NCBI RefSeq assembly: GCF_003386235.1
Contig: NZ_QRDZ01000020.1
Span: 62,291-126,290 of the forward strand
Reading direction: 5' to 3'
Length of the DNA stretch: 64,000 nucleotides
Source: Cohnella phaseoli
Lineage (GTDB): Bacteria > Bacillota > Bacilli > Paenibacillales > Paenibacillaceae
In this document: in pieces, positions 29,001-36,459 of the stretch
Numbering within the stretch: position 1 is the stretch's first letter
How the letters are laid out: every line of letters starts with the position of its first letter
Notes under the pieces: generated by a model
Seen by the model: the letters and a program-made list of their open reading frames with translations, nothing else
Told to the model about the DNA's origin: nothing
Databases searched by the model: none
Program-made: the position numbers and the translations under genes

Positions 29001-30111
29001 ACGCAAGATTGTATCCGACGCAAGCTGGAAAATCAGGAGTGAACGAGAGGATCGTTACGAAGGTCTGGCCTTGGCGGACGGCAATTGGACGCAAGCGACC
29101 AGCCAAGGGGCGTATAGTTCGTCGACACGCGGACCCGTCGTCAACTTCCCGGGCGGATCGGATGCTCATTGGATATGGGATAGCACCGGACAAGCTCCGT
29201 GGCTGATGCTTCGCAAGACGTTCAACTGGGATGAGTACTGGAGCTTTAACTATGACGGCGACGAACAGGAATGGGGGGGATTCACGCACCTCCTTGACCG
29301 GGAGGTGGCCGGAGGTACGTTTAACGCGGAGATTAGCGGCAACGATCCGAGCATGACCCAATCGATCAACGTCGATGCGGCCAAAAAGAAGCGGTTCGTC
29401 GTGCGCATGAAGAACGGTACGGCCAGTACGACCGCGCAACTGTATTGGGCGACCGCACTATCCGGCATGGACGAGAGCAAGCGCGTCGATTTTACGATCG
29501 TTGCCAATGATCCGAATTATACGACGTACGAGGTCGATCTGACCGGCCATCCCGAATGGAGCGGCACGATTACGGCTTTACGGTTCGACCCGGCGACGAA
29601 CGCGACGGGGACGACCAGCATCGATTGGATCGAACTGAAGGCACTGGACGGCGACTTCGACGTGGCCGATCGCGCCGGAATCTCGGCGTCTTCCACGTAC
29701 AGCAGCGGATGGGAAGCCAGTCAAGCGATCGACGACGATATAGCAACGGTATGGTCCAGTACTGCGCATACCGTGAATGCGACCGAGTGGATTCAGCTTG
29801 ATCTGGGCAAAGCCCATACGATCGAGCGAGTGCGGTTGAAGCCGCGGCCGGGCGGCAGCGGATTTCCGGTGGATTTCAAAATTCAAACGAGCATGGACGG
29901 CGCAACCTGGACGGACGTTCCGGGTCAAGTCTATACCGGTTATTCGAACCCGGGCAGCAGCTTGGAGACGTTCGCGTTCAGCTCGCCCGTGACGGCTAAG
30001 CATGTGCGTATTTACGCAACACAGCTCGGCCAAGACGACAATAACAATTACGTGTTTCAACTGAGCGAGCTTTGGGCGGACGACAAGAAGATTTCCGGTT
30101 CCCCGTCGTGA
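26086..30111 (+). CDS. Secreted (alpha/alpha)6-barrel hydrolase, GH78-like, with binding modules
   Basis: About 1341 residues from an ATG after AGGAGGGG; an upstream ATG at 26038 falls at the cre box and is unlikely. It has a signal peptide. Visible modules are an N-terminal carbohydrate-binding-like domain (about 30-165), a beta region, and a helical catalytic part (about 420-800; motifs SDYWDILPHGYIDAYSNMHGY and WGEFPESALVP). A jelly-roll module of the kind found in rhamnosidases (about 910-1010), a second copy of the N-terminal module (about 1070-1195) and a C-terminal F5/8C module (about 1205-1335) follow. The helical fold resembles GH78 and related families, but I cannot fix family or substrate. 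It acts outside the cell, and a hairpin terminator follows. Confidence 0.8.
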   Translation: MKQAIRTIILSAAIFAVAALVRPEYGAAQATAEWNWQTNGNYEGWTPGNDIASSSVTDGMLQVTLGGADSQLTSPAVSINAADNKQFVLQYRNGTGNGTAQLYWKTTGHGYSEAYSLPISVQTDNEWHELRVQLPASWTGTVTELRFDPSQGSSGTFEIDYMRILNTTADRYDLANGYVKLSGIYGVIDLVQFDPTGSGSYGENLLAGNLYLTASSGTNTLPGLGTAVTSTISGNTLTLSNITFGAYGTLNVTGSWVIELDGNKWSNTFTITSNANNIPLHNIGYIMPMQWYDPGFDVSVRNRVPFEYMIGGDNQYHSSYVYKRGAERTYSPAFELRQSPLYIHGANGHDYDLRIEYNQPTVEVAVGIDSMTFPFFAAEGTGSPYFKPYVLNTGETLVRELNFTVEPSSDWLPEGFPVFEGTDAAMTSALTEMFYERNYERHIGSGPTWREWMGTIRDWLQDEAWRTGEKYSMLVQRQDPDGYPWTWDNSKGWPFPGDGSDTLHHIDTPANFILGGYRYYVATGDRELLSTQIDRMRAALTYMLDYYNPTKKLFIITQSDHEGISVTENGSDYWDILPHGYIDAYSNMHGYAALTAMAELEQLVGNTARATELNGYASELKAAYDTTFWRTNHYIQTIDVNGVEHDYGPIYLNVAAFYYGLGDSAKATAFFNWAETVTTSSGEADVFSKFVFAPRATVTSNPSKAQGGWWVSAWDNYGAYGDQIQDGGAALYTTFYEIASRAQYLGANNAYGRFSEIIDRYALDHLSGGKTLYNGETVQHTYAGSVGTWGEFPESALVPVALLRGFMGIKMDKDGLQIKPNMPSSGLTQAGVTNFRYWDMNLKLTVSNSSVRLQALENESPYTDWEVNGTAVSGLFDITISLSPGGSVTLTREAGLGVNLDTIEYDTMVGWASGDYYPVSINGRGIGGHNGDDDSVRYKWPLLKGKNVITVKAVNAPGSTGGFLADFTLPDGRKIVSDASWKIRSEREDRYEGLALADGNWTQATSQGAYSSSTRGPVVNFPGGSDAHWIWDSTGQAPWLMLRKTFNWDEYWSFNYDGDEQEWGGFTHLLDREVAGGTFNAEISGNDPSMTQSINVDAAKKKRFVVRMKNGTASTTAQLYWATALSGMDESKRVDFTIVANDPNYTTYEVDLTGHPEWSGTITALRFDPATNATGTTSIDWIELKALDGDFDVADRAGISASSTYSSGWEASQAIDDDIATVWSSTAHTVNATEWIQLDLGKAHTIERVRLKPRPGGSGFPVDFKIQTSMDGATWTDVPGQVYTGYSNPGSSLETFAFSSPVTAKHVRIYATQLGQDDNNNYVFQLSELWADDKKISGSPS

Positions 30112-30155
30112 TTCGGCCATAAACCGAAAGTCGGCGACAATCCGTGAAGAACGAA

Positions 30156-30200
30156 AACAAAATGGTGGTGCAGATGATCGCCTGCACCGCCGCTTTTGTT
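30156..30200 (+). terminator. Rho-independent-type terminator after the hydrolase
   Basis: A long hairpin pairs AACAAAA..GGTGGTGCAG with CTGCACCGCC..TTTTGTT around an 8-nt loop (one G-U pair, one small bulge). The right arm itself supplies the T-run. It separates the hydrolase from the next AraC gene. Confidence 0.7.
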
Positions 30201-30220
30201 AGGCCGGGAGATGAACGAAG

Positions 30221-31156
30221 TTGGAGAAGCTGCATGTTCAACATCATAGTTTAATGTTGCCTATCATCTATCACGTCGGTTACGAGGATCGGGAGGAGGA
30301 GTGGGAGTACCCGGAGGCCGTTCACCAAGGGAAGGTACTTAACGTGCAATACGACTTTTCCCGCAATCACTATGTGCGTTCGCTTCCCTTTCATCTTATC
30401 GTGATGGTCCTCAAGGGCAGCGTAACGTATCGTATCGGCGGCGACTCTTATCTCGCGGAAGAAAATAGGGTGATTCATATTCCTGCGCATACGCCCCATC
30501 ATATCTCCGCGACCGGCGTGCCGCTTAGATATATTTGGATTCATTATCAACTGCTGGTGCCGGAGCAGTCGATCCCGATCATGCCTCTGTCGCCCGGAGA
30601 CGAAATCTCCGTTTTCAAAGGCGCGGCATCGTTCAAAGAGGCGCTTCCCGAGCTGCCGATCCTGATGAAGCCCCGCAATTACTACACGATTAAAAGTCTG
30701 ATGAAGTCGATCTTGGAGGAAGTGTGGGCCGAGAAAACCGGATGGTTGCTGGCTTCGCGGTCTTATTTTCAATCGATGATCATGCACCTGTACAGAGAAG
30801 TGACGGTAGAGGAAGAACGGAAAGGTACCGGAATTGCCGACCCCCATATCGCGGTCATTATTGAACATATTCATAGCTCGTTTGCCTCCAAGCTGACAGT
30901 GGAGGGACTTGCCGCGAAAGCCAACCTGAGCTTGAATTATTTTATCTCCAATTTCAAGAAATGCACGGGTTTTACGCCCGGAGAATATGTCGCCAGAGTT
31001 CGTATTCAATATGCGAAAAAATTAATTCGGGAGGGCATTAAAACCGTCTCCGAAATTTCCGATATGGCCGGATTCGAAAGCGTGTCGTATTTCAGCAGGG
31101 TGTTCAAAAAAATAGAAGGTCTTACGCCAGGCGAGTTCAAACATACCGAAGTATAA
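30221..31156 (+). CDS. AraC-family transcriptional regulator
   Basis: A 311-residue regulator starting at TTG, with GGGAG about 9 bases upstream. The cupin half contains ENRVIHIPAHTPHHISATG and RYIWIHYQLL, and the C-terminal units are LSLNYFISNFKKCTGFTPGEY and AGFESVSYFSRVFKKIEGLTPGEF. It is a close paralogue of the regulator at 24963. It lies just before the importer operon at 31268 and probably controls it. Confidence 0.9.
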   Translation: MEKLHVQHHSLMLPIIYHVGYEDREEEWEYPEAVHQGKVLNVQYDFSRNHYVRSLPFHLIVMVLKGSVTYRIGGDSYLAEENRVIHIPAHTPHHISATGVPLRYIWIHYQLLVPEQSIPIMPLSPGDEISVFKGAASFKEALPELPILMKPRNYYTIKSLMKSILEEVWAEKTGWLLASRSYFQSMIMHLYREVTVEEERKGTGIADPHIAVIIEHIHSSFASKLTVEGLAAKANLSLNYFISNFKKCTGFTPGEYVARVRIQYAKKLIREGIKTVSEISDMAGFESVSYFSRVFKKIEGLTPGEFKHTEV

Positions 31157-31201
31157 GGAAAGTGATTCTGTTAAAGAAAACGATGATTTTCTGTATATAA
31201 A

Positions 31202-31215
31202 TGAAAGCGATTCAA
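31202..31215. promoter_or_regulatory. Weak cre-like box before the third importer
   Basis: TGAAAGCGATTCAA fits the CcpA operator in its first half but has about two mismatches in the second. It overlaps a TATATAAAT stretch that could be a -10 and lies 53 bases before the binding-protein gene. Confidence 0.35.
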
Positions 31216-31267
31216 AATTACGATTGTAGTAGGTTAACTCAATACGAATATAGGGGGCAATACAGAA

Positions 31268-32821
31268 ATGAGAAAGAAGCTGATCGGGTCCATTCTACTC
31301 TCGCTCGTCCTGGTGATGGCGGCAGGCTGTTCAGGTTCGAATTCCGGCACGAATGCGTCGCAATCGAATGAACCGCAAAGCTCCGCCGAAAGCAAAGAAA
31401 AGCGTACGGTCACATTCGCCACGATCGCCGGATATTACACGGATGGATTGAAGGAGGCAGCCCAAGAGTACACGAAGCTGAATCCGGAAACCGAAGTCGT
31501 CATCGATGTCATTAAGGATAACGATACGTATCAAGCGAACTTCAAAGCCAAGATGGCGGCGGGAGGGAAGGATGCTCCCGATATCGTTCACATTAATTTG
31601 ATCGGGGAAACGAGCTCGGCAGATGCGATCGACAAAGGCTGGCTGCTGAAGCTGAACGATTACGTGAACCAACCGAATCCCTACAACGGCGACAAAACCG
31701 TATTCGAGGGAATCGATCCCGAATACCACCAGAACACGTATAGCCGGGACGGGGACGTTGCCTATCTTCCATTCGATCTGGTGGGCACAGGATTCTACTA
31801 CAACAAGGATGTTTTCGCGAAGCTGGGAATTTCCGAGCCGCAAACGTGGGAGGAATTGCTCGCTGCATGCAAGCAGCTGCAAGATGCCGGATATATTCCG
31901 ATTACGATGCCTTTCGGCTTCGAATCGACGATCACGCAGGCGTTTCTCGACTGGAGCGCCAAAAGTCTTTACCCAGAGTTGTTAATTCAGCCGGGGGATG
32001 CCCGCTACAACGAGAAGATCCATAAATTGAATACGAGTATTGCCTACTCTCCTGACAACGGAAACTTCGATTTCGGCGCAAGTTACGATCCGGAAAAGCA
32101 ATTGCTTGCTCTCAAAAACAAGCAATACGATATGCAAGGAGCTGCCCAACGCAAAATCTGGACGGTCATGAAGGAATTGTCCGCGTATTACCAGCCCGGC
32201 TACGCAACGATGCAGGATCCGGACGTCTACCAACTGTTCATTGCGCAGAAAGCGGCGATTTATTGGAACGGCAGTTGGCAGGTGGGAACGCTGCTCGACG
32301 ATATGAAGAAGCTGGGCGATAAAGCCTTCGCATGGGGAACGTTCAAATTCCCCGAGTTCGCCGAGGCCGACCCGCTATTTCCGGGAAAACCGCGAGGCAT
32401 TCTCGTGCCGGGCCATCTGCTCGGAATCGCGGATAAGAAGGACCCGGAGCAAGAGAGCCGGACGAAGGATTTCATGATGTACCTTTATTCGCCGGAAGTC
32501 GCTCAGAAAGTGTTCGAGACGACGCTTGCGGCAGGACAGTTCGTTCAAGGTCCGAGCCTAGTGCTTGGGGTGAAGCTGCCCGACGAAGTCAACGCCTATC
32601 TTACAGGCTTCAAAGTCGATGGCAGCATGGGATACGCGATCGCCAATGCGGTTCCTTCCTCGGACACGAATCAAGCCAAGCAATCCGCGCAATTGAAATA
32701 CTATGAAGGCAAACTATCGCTGGATGAATTTTTGGCCGAGCAGGACAACATTTTGAACCGGGATATGGATATATATATCAAGGCTCAACAATACGATCTG
32801 GATCCGAAGACCAATCCATAA
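31268..32821 (+). CDS. Extracellular solute-binding lipoprotein, CUT1 (MalE/UgpB-like)
   Basis: A 517-residue lipoprotein with lipobox MAAGC (cysteine about residue 19) and a Ser/Asn/Gln linker. The fold is that of family 1 solute-binding proteins (NFKAKMAAGGKDAPDIVHIN near the first lobe; LFIAQKAAIYWNGSWQVG in the second). Unlike the LplA-type proteins elsewhere in the window, it resembles the MalE/UgpB branch. It heads an operon with two permeases, an unknown TIM-barrel-like gene and a HisD paralogue. Confidence 0.92.
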   Translation: MRKKLIGSILLSLVLVMAAGCSGSNSGTNASQSNEPQSSAESKEKRTVTFATIAGYYTDGLKEAAQEYTKLNPETEVVIDVIKDNDTYQANFKAKMAAGGKDAPDIVHINLIGETSSADAIDKGWLLKLNDYVNQPNPYNGDKTVFEGIDPEYHQNTYSRDGDVAYLPFDLVGTGFYYNKDVFAKLGISEPQTWEELLAACKQLQDAGYIPITMPFGFESTITQAFLDWSAKSLYPELLIQPGDARYNEKIHKLNTSIAYSPDNGNFDFGASYDPEKQLLALKNKQYDMQGAAQRKIWTVMKELSAYYQPGYATMQDPDVYQLFIAQKAAIYWNGSWQVGTLLDDMKKLGDKAFAWGTFKFPEFAEADPLFPGKPRGILVPGHLLGIADKKDPEQESRTKDFMMYLYSPEVAQKVFETTLAAGQFVQGPSLVLGVKLPDEVNAYLTGFKVDGSMGYAIANAVPSSDTNQAKQSAQLKYYEGKLSLDEFLAEQDNILNRDMDIYIKAQQYDLDPKTNP

Positions 32822-32848
32822 GCTGCACACGGAATTCATCATACAGGC

Positions 32849-32873
32849 CGAGGGAGAACGCGGTTCTCCCTCG
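32849..32873 (+). other. Intercistronic hairpin between binding protein and permease
   Basis: A perfect 11-bp stem (CGAGGGAGAAC / GTTCTCCCTCG) with a 3-nt loop and no T-run. Its place right after the binding-protein gene fits a partial terminator or RNase barrier that keeps binding-protein mRNA more abundant than permease mRNA. Confidence 0.55.
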
Positions 32874-32899
32874 ACGGCTTGCTTACATGGAGTGAGATT

Positions 32900-33796
32900 A
32901 TGAGCGACAAGCCTCTTCGTCCCGACAGAATCCGATATTGGTTAAAAGCTTATATTTTTATCGTTCCTTCGCTCCTGTTCGTCTTGATCTTTCTCTATTA
33001 TCCGATGCTGACTTCCATCTATCATTCCTTTACGGACTGGAACTTGGCTCAAGCGAAATGGATCGGTTTGGACAACTATATTCGCATGTTTAACGACAAT
33101 ACGTTTCGAATCGCGCTATCCAATCAACTTCTGTTTACCGTCACGGATATTGTCAAAAGCATCGTATTCCCCTTATTGGCGGCGGAGTTGATTTTGTCCT
33201 TGCGAGGAACGAAGCTTCAATACTTGTTTCGTACGGGCTTTGTGATTCCGATGCTTATCCCCGGAATTGTTTTCGTTCTGATCTGGCTGTCCGTTTACAA
33301 CCCTTCCAACGGATTGCTGAATCATTTCTTGTCTTTTGCAGGTCTGAATTCTCTGGCAAGGCCTTGGCTCGGAGAGAGCGATACCGCGATATGGGCAGTT
33401 ATCCTCATGGGATTTCCCTATATCACGGGTTTGCCGTTTCTTATCTTTCTCGCCGCGATCGCGGGCTTCAACAAGGAAATTATCGAATCGGCCAGAATGG
33501 ACGGCGCCAAGTTCCGGAATATTTTTCTTAAAATTCATCTGCCGCTGCTCGCGCCGCAGTTCAAAGTCGTGCTTCTGCTGACGATCATCGGCAGCTTGCA
33601 GGACTTTGTGCGAATTATCGTGCTGACCGGAGGAGGACCTGGAGTATCGACCACGGTGCCGTCGCTCATCATGTACAACTCGGCCTTCAAAAACTCCAAT
33701 TACGGATACGGCAGCGCGGTCGGCATTTTTCTGTTTGTGAGCATTCTCCTCCTGACGCTGTTGGTCTCAAAAATTTTCAAGTCTGAAAGAGAGTGA
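32900..33796 (+). CDS. Sugar ABC transporter permease, MalF/UgpA type
   Basis: A 298-residue, six-span permease from ATG 32900 (GGAG 6 bases upstream; a TTG at 32879 is the longer option). The EAA loop reads KEIIESARMDGAKFRNIFLKIHLPLL. It is followed 9 bp later by its partner and forms the channel for the lipoprotein at 31268. Confidence 0.92.
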   Translation: MSDKPLRPDRIRYWLKAYIFIVPSLLFVLIFLYYPMLTSIYHSFTDWNLAQAKWIGLDNYIRMFNDNTFRIALSNQLLFTVTDIVKSIVFPLLAAELILSLRGTKLQYLFRTGFVIPMLIPGIVFVLIWLSVYNPSNGLLNHFLSFAGLNSLARPWLGESDTAIWAVILMGFPYITGLPFLIFLAAIAGFNKEIIESARMDGAKFRNIFLKIHLPLLAPQFKVVLLLTIIGSLQDFVRIIVLTGGGPGVSTTVPSLIMYNSAFKNSNYGYGSAVGIFLFVSILLLTLLVSKIFKSERE

Positions 33797-33805
33797 ATCC
33801 GGGCT

Positions 33806-34624
33806 ATGAGAAATTACAGAGTTGCAGAAGTCGGTGTCGTTCTCAGCCTGTCGGTTCTACTGCTCCTTACCCTTGTTCCGTTTGCCATGCTATTGTTCCT
33901 TTCGTTCAAGGATCATCTCGATATTGTGGTCGACTTCTGGGGAATTCCGGAAGGGCTCAAATGGGAGAACTATTCTACGGCCTGGAGCGCCGTGTCCGGG
34001 AGCATCGGCAACTCTCTGTTCGTTTGCTGCGTTACGGTAGCCGGGGCAGTCCTCATTAGTTCGATGGCCGGTTACTCTTTCGCCCGCAACCGTTTCCCGG
34101 GCAAAGAAATCCTCTTTATGCTTATTATCAGCGTAATGCTCATTCCGTCCATGTTGAATATCGTTCCGCTATACGCAATTATTTCCCAGTTGAATTTGAC
34201 GGACTCTTTCTGGGGCTTGATTTTACCCTATATATCGGGAACGCAATTGGTCGGAATCATTCTTTGCCGGACCTTCTTTCAAGGAATTCCGGAAGAGCTG
34301 TTCGAAGCTGCGCGAATGGACGGCGCCGGAGAAGCTTATTTGTACTTGCGCATCGCGCTTCCCTTAAGTATGCCAGTTATTGCGACCTTGGGGATCATTA
34401 CCTTTATTAGCGTTTACAGCGATTACCTATGGCCGCTGATTATATTGAAAGAGCCTCATCTTACTTTTACGATCCAGGCGGTTAATATGACGACCAACGG
34501 CAGGCCGGATCTCGGATTATCCTTCGCCGCCTATATCATCGGTAGCTTGCCGATGATTCTGGTCATTATGTTCGGTATGAAATATTTCGTGCAAGGAATT
34601 ACGTCGGGAGCGCTTAAATCTTGA
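33806..34624 (+). CDS. Sugar ABC transporter permease, MalG/UgpE type
   Basis: A 272-residue, six-span permease with EAA loop EELFEAARMDGAGEAYLYLRIALPLS and C-terminus GITSGALKS. It completes the third importer. The next gene starts 34 bp downstream behind an AGGAG site, showing that the unknown protein is part of the operon. No ATPase gene is present. Confidence 0.92.
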   Translation: MRNYRVAEVGVVLSLSVLLLLTLVPFAMLLFLSFKDHLDIVVDFWGIPEGLKWENYSTAWSAVSGSIGNSLFVCCVTVAGAVLISSMAGYSFARNRFPGKEILFMLIISVMLIPSMLNIVPLYAIISQLNLTDSFWGLILPYISGTQLVGIILCRTFFQGIPEELFEAARMDGAGEAYLYLRIALPLSMPVIATLGIITFISVYSDYLWPLIILKEPHLTFTIQAVNMTTNGRPDLGLSFAAYIIGSLPMILVIMFGMKYFVQGITSGALKS

Positions 34625-34658
34625 ACCCGCTGCAGAGAAGAGAGGAGAACGCTGCTCA

Positions 34659-36329
34659 ATGGCAAATTTGAAGTACAAAATCGGATTGATCGGAAGTCCC
34701 GTCAAGTTTGTCTCATGGACGGAGGAGACGGTAAGATCCATGAAACAAATCGGATTTAACGCCCTGCAGCTGAATATCGCCTGGGGCGGGCGTCCTCACG
34801 ACGAACCGTTAAATTTGGAGGACGTCGTAGCGTTATCCGGCGAAGCTTCGCTTAAATACGAGCAGGAGATCCCGATAGGCGGCGATTCCTCTTCGGGCGC
34901 ATGGGAGCGGCGAAGAAACGATCTCAAAGAGCGTATACGGTTGTGCAAGCAGGCGGGCCTGCGCTCCATTTTCCATTTCGGCGCTCCTTACAACGGAAAG
35001 GATGGTTATCGAGATCTGCCCCTCGATAATTGCTTGCTGGACGGAGTAACGCCCGACCGATACGTAGCACTGCTCGAACGGTTTAACGAGGAGTTTCCCG
35101 GGGTTGACGATCTGTTGCTCTATACCTACGATCAGGATGCCTGGCTGTGCAACGAGTTTGGAACCTGCGAGTCGTGCCGGGGAATTCCTCTGGACGAGCG
35201 CGTCGTCCCTTTCGTTAATCTGCTCGCCCGAACGTGGAAGCGGCTGACCGGCGGACGTCTTTGGTGGGAGCCATGGGAATTGTCCGCGGGTCAGGTGTTG
35301 AAAGCGATCGAAAAGCTTGACGCGGATTGCGTCAGTCTGGCGCTGCATTCGAATATTGCCGAAGTTACCGCTACGCTTCCGGTAGATCGTTTCTTGAAAA
35401 ATGCCGCCAATCTTGCGGTCAAACGGAATATCCCGTTTGTGGTTGAAGGTTTCTTTACTTCCGCAACGGAGGAAGTCGAGCCTTACGAACATATCGCTTA
35501 CCCGCTCGTCACCTTGCGCCAGCTCAGGGCGATAGCCGGTATTCCCGGCGCTGCGGGTGTCAAGGAATACTTCGGTATAGATATGACCAAGCCCGACCCG
35601 AATTTACGGGTTACGGAGCTGTTCTTTCGGAATCCCGGCATTGGGGACGACGAAGCGCTGGGGGAGCTCGCCGAACCTTATGGGACGGCAGCCGAAGAAA
35701 TGAAGGCATTCTGGCGGTTGAGCTCGGAATCGTTCGAGCTGTTTCCGTGGGATGTCTCCTGGTTTGCCCGCAAGATCGGTCTTTGCGACGTGTCGCATTC
35801 CATGACTGCCGCGTTCATCCGGGGGCAGCAATGCCACACTCCCTCATGGGATTCCACGCGCCGGGCAATCTTCATGAAAACCGACGATCTTGAGCCGGAC
35901 CCTTGGATGATCGAGGATATTCAGCTTCGATGCGAATTGAGCGCGGAGCGAGCGACAGCGGCCATTCAAGCAGGACGGAACGCTCTTGAACGGGTTTCTG
36001 CGTCGCTTCGAGACATATTCGAGAAAAACTTGGACGAGTTGGACGGTTTCCAGAGGCGGGCTATGTCCTATGCGTATCATTTGCGGGAAACGAATCTGGT
36101 TCGCATCATCCGCTCTTATCGCGAAGACCATCGGGATGTGCCGGAGCGGCTTCTTGCCGAACTGACGGCGTTATTGAAAGAGGATCAACAAAACCAACGA
36201 TCGACAGAACCGATTCAAACCGTTCTCGGGGTGCTCGAGGAAGATTTGGACGAATTTCTTGATCGTTACTTTCTTACGCCCGATCGGAATGACTGGGTGA
36301 AGGGACCGCACAGTTTAACCTCTCGCTGA
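34659..36329 (+). CDS. Unrecognised protein, probably TIM-barrel sugar hydrolase-like
   Basis: I do not recognise a named family for this 556-residue cytoplasmic protein. The pattern in the first 300 residues (IGFNALQLNIAWG, LRSIFHFGAPYNG, DLLLYTYDQDAW, GRLWWEPWEL, IPFVVEGFF) looks like successive strands of a TIM barrel. An acidic pair (Asp158, Asp160) is followed by a Cys-X2-Cys (Cys170, Cys173), reminiscent of uncharacterised GH20- or GH67-like superfamily members. The last 200 residues look helical. There is no signal peptide. Its operon (importer upstream, HisD paralogue downstream) suggests it acts on the imported solute. Function is otherwise unknown. Confidence 0.75.
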   Translation: MANLKYKIGLIGSPVKFVSWTEETVRSMKQIGFNALQLNIAWGGRPHDEPLNLEDVVALSGEASLKYEQEIPIGGDSSSGAWERRRNDLKERIRLCKQAGLRSIFHFGAPYNGKDGYRDLPLDNCLLDGVTPDRYVALLERFNEEFPGVDDLLLYTYDQDAWLCNEFGTCESCRGIPLDERVVPFVNLLARTWKRLTGGRLWWEPWELSAGQVLKAIEKLDADCVSLALHSNIAEVTATLPVDRFLKNAANLAVKRNIPFVVEGFFTSATEEVEPYEHIAYPLVTLRQLRAIAGIPGAAGVKEYFGIDMTKPDPNLRVTELFFRNPGIGDDEALGELAEPYGTAAEEMKAFWRLSSESFELFPWDVSWFARKIGLCDVSHSMTAAFIRGQQCHTPSWDSTRRAIFMKTDDLEPDPWMIEDIQLRCELSAERATAAIQAGRNALERVSASLRDIFEKNLDELDGFQRRAMSYAYHLRETNLVRIIRSYREDHRDVPERLLAELTALLKEDQQNQRSTEPIQTVLGVLEEDLDEFLDRYFLTPDRNDWVKGPHSLTSR

Positions 36330-36337
36330 TTAGCTTT

Positions 36338-36430
36338 ATGGCATGGAATGGATGTATCGAGACGGGCCAAAAAATTCGGTTAGCGGTGGTCGGCGGACAC
36401 AGAAGGGTCGCATCGGGAAGCGCGGGTTGA
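36338..36430 (+). pseudogene. Possible N-terminal remnant of a Gfo/Idh/MocA gene
   Basis: A 30-codon frame from ATG 36338 to TGA 36428 encodes KIRLAVVGGHRRVASGSAG, which resembles the NAD(P)-binding start of Gfo/Idh/MocA oxidoreductases. It lies in the 130-bp gap between the unknown gene and the HisD paralogue, where no other feature is seen. It is short, so chance similarity is possible. Confidence 0.3.
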
Positions 36431-36459
36431 TACAGCTCAGAAAGAAGGGGATCATTTCA

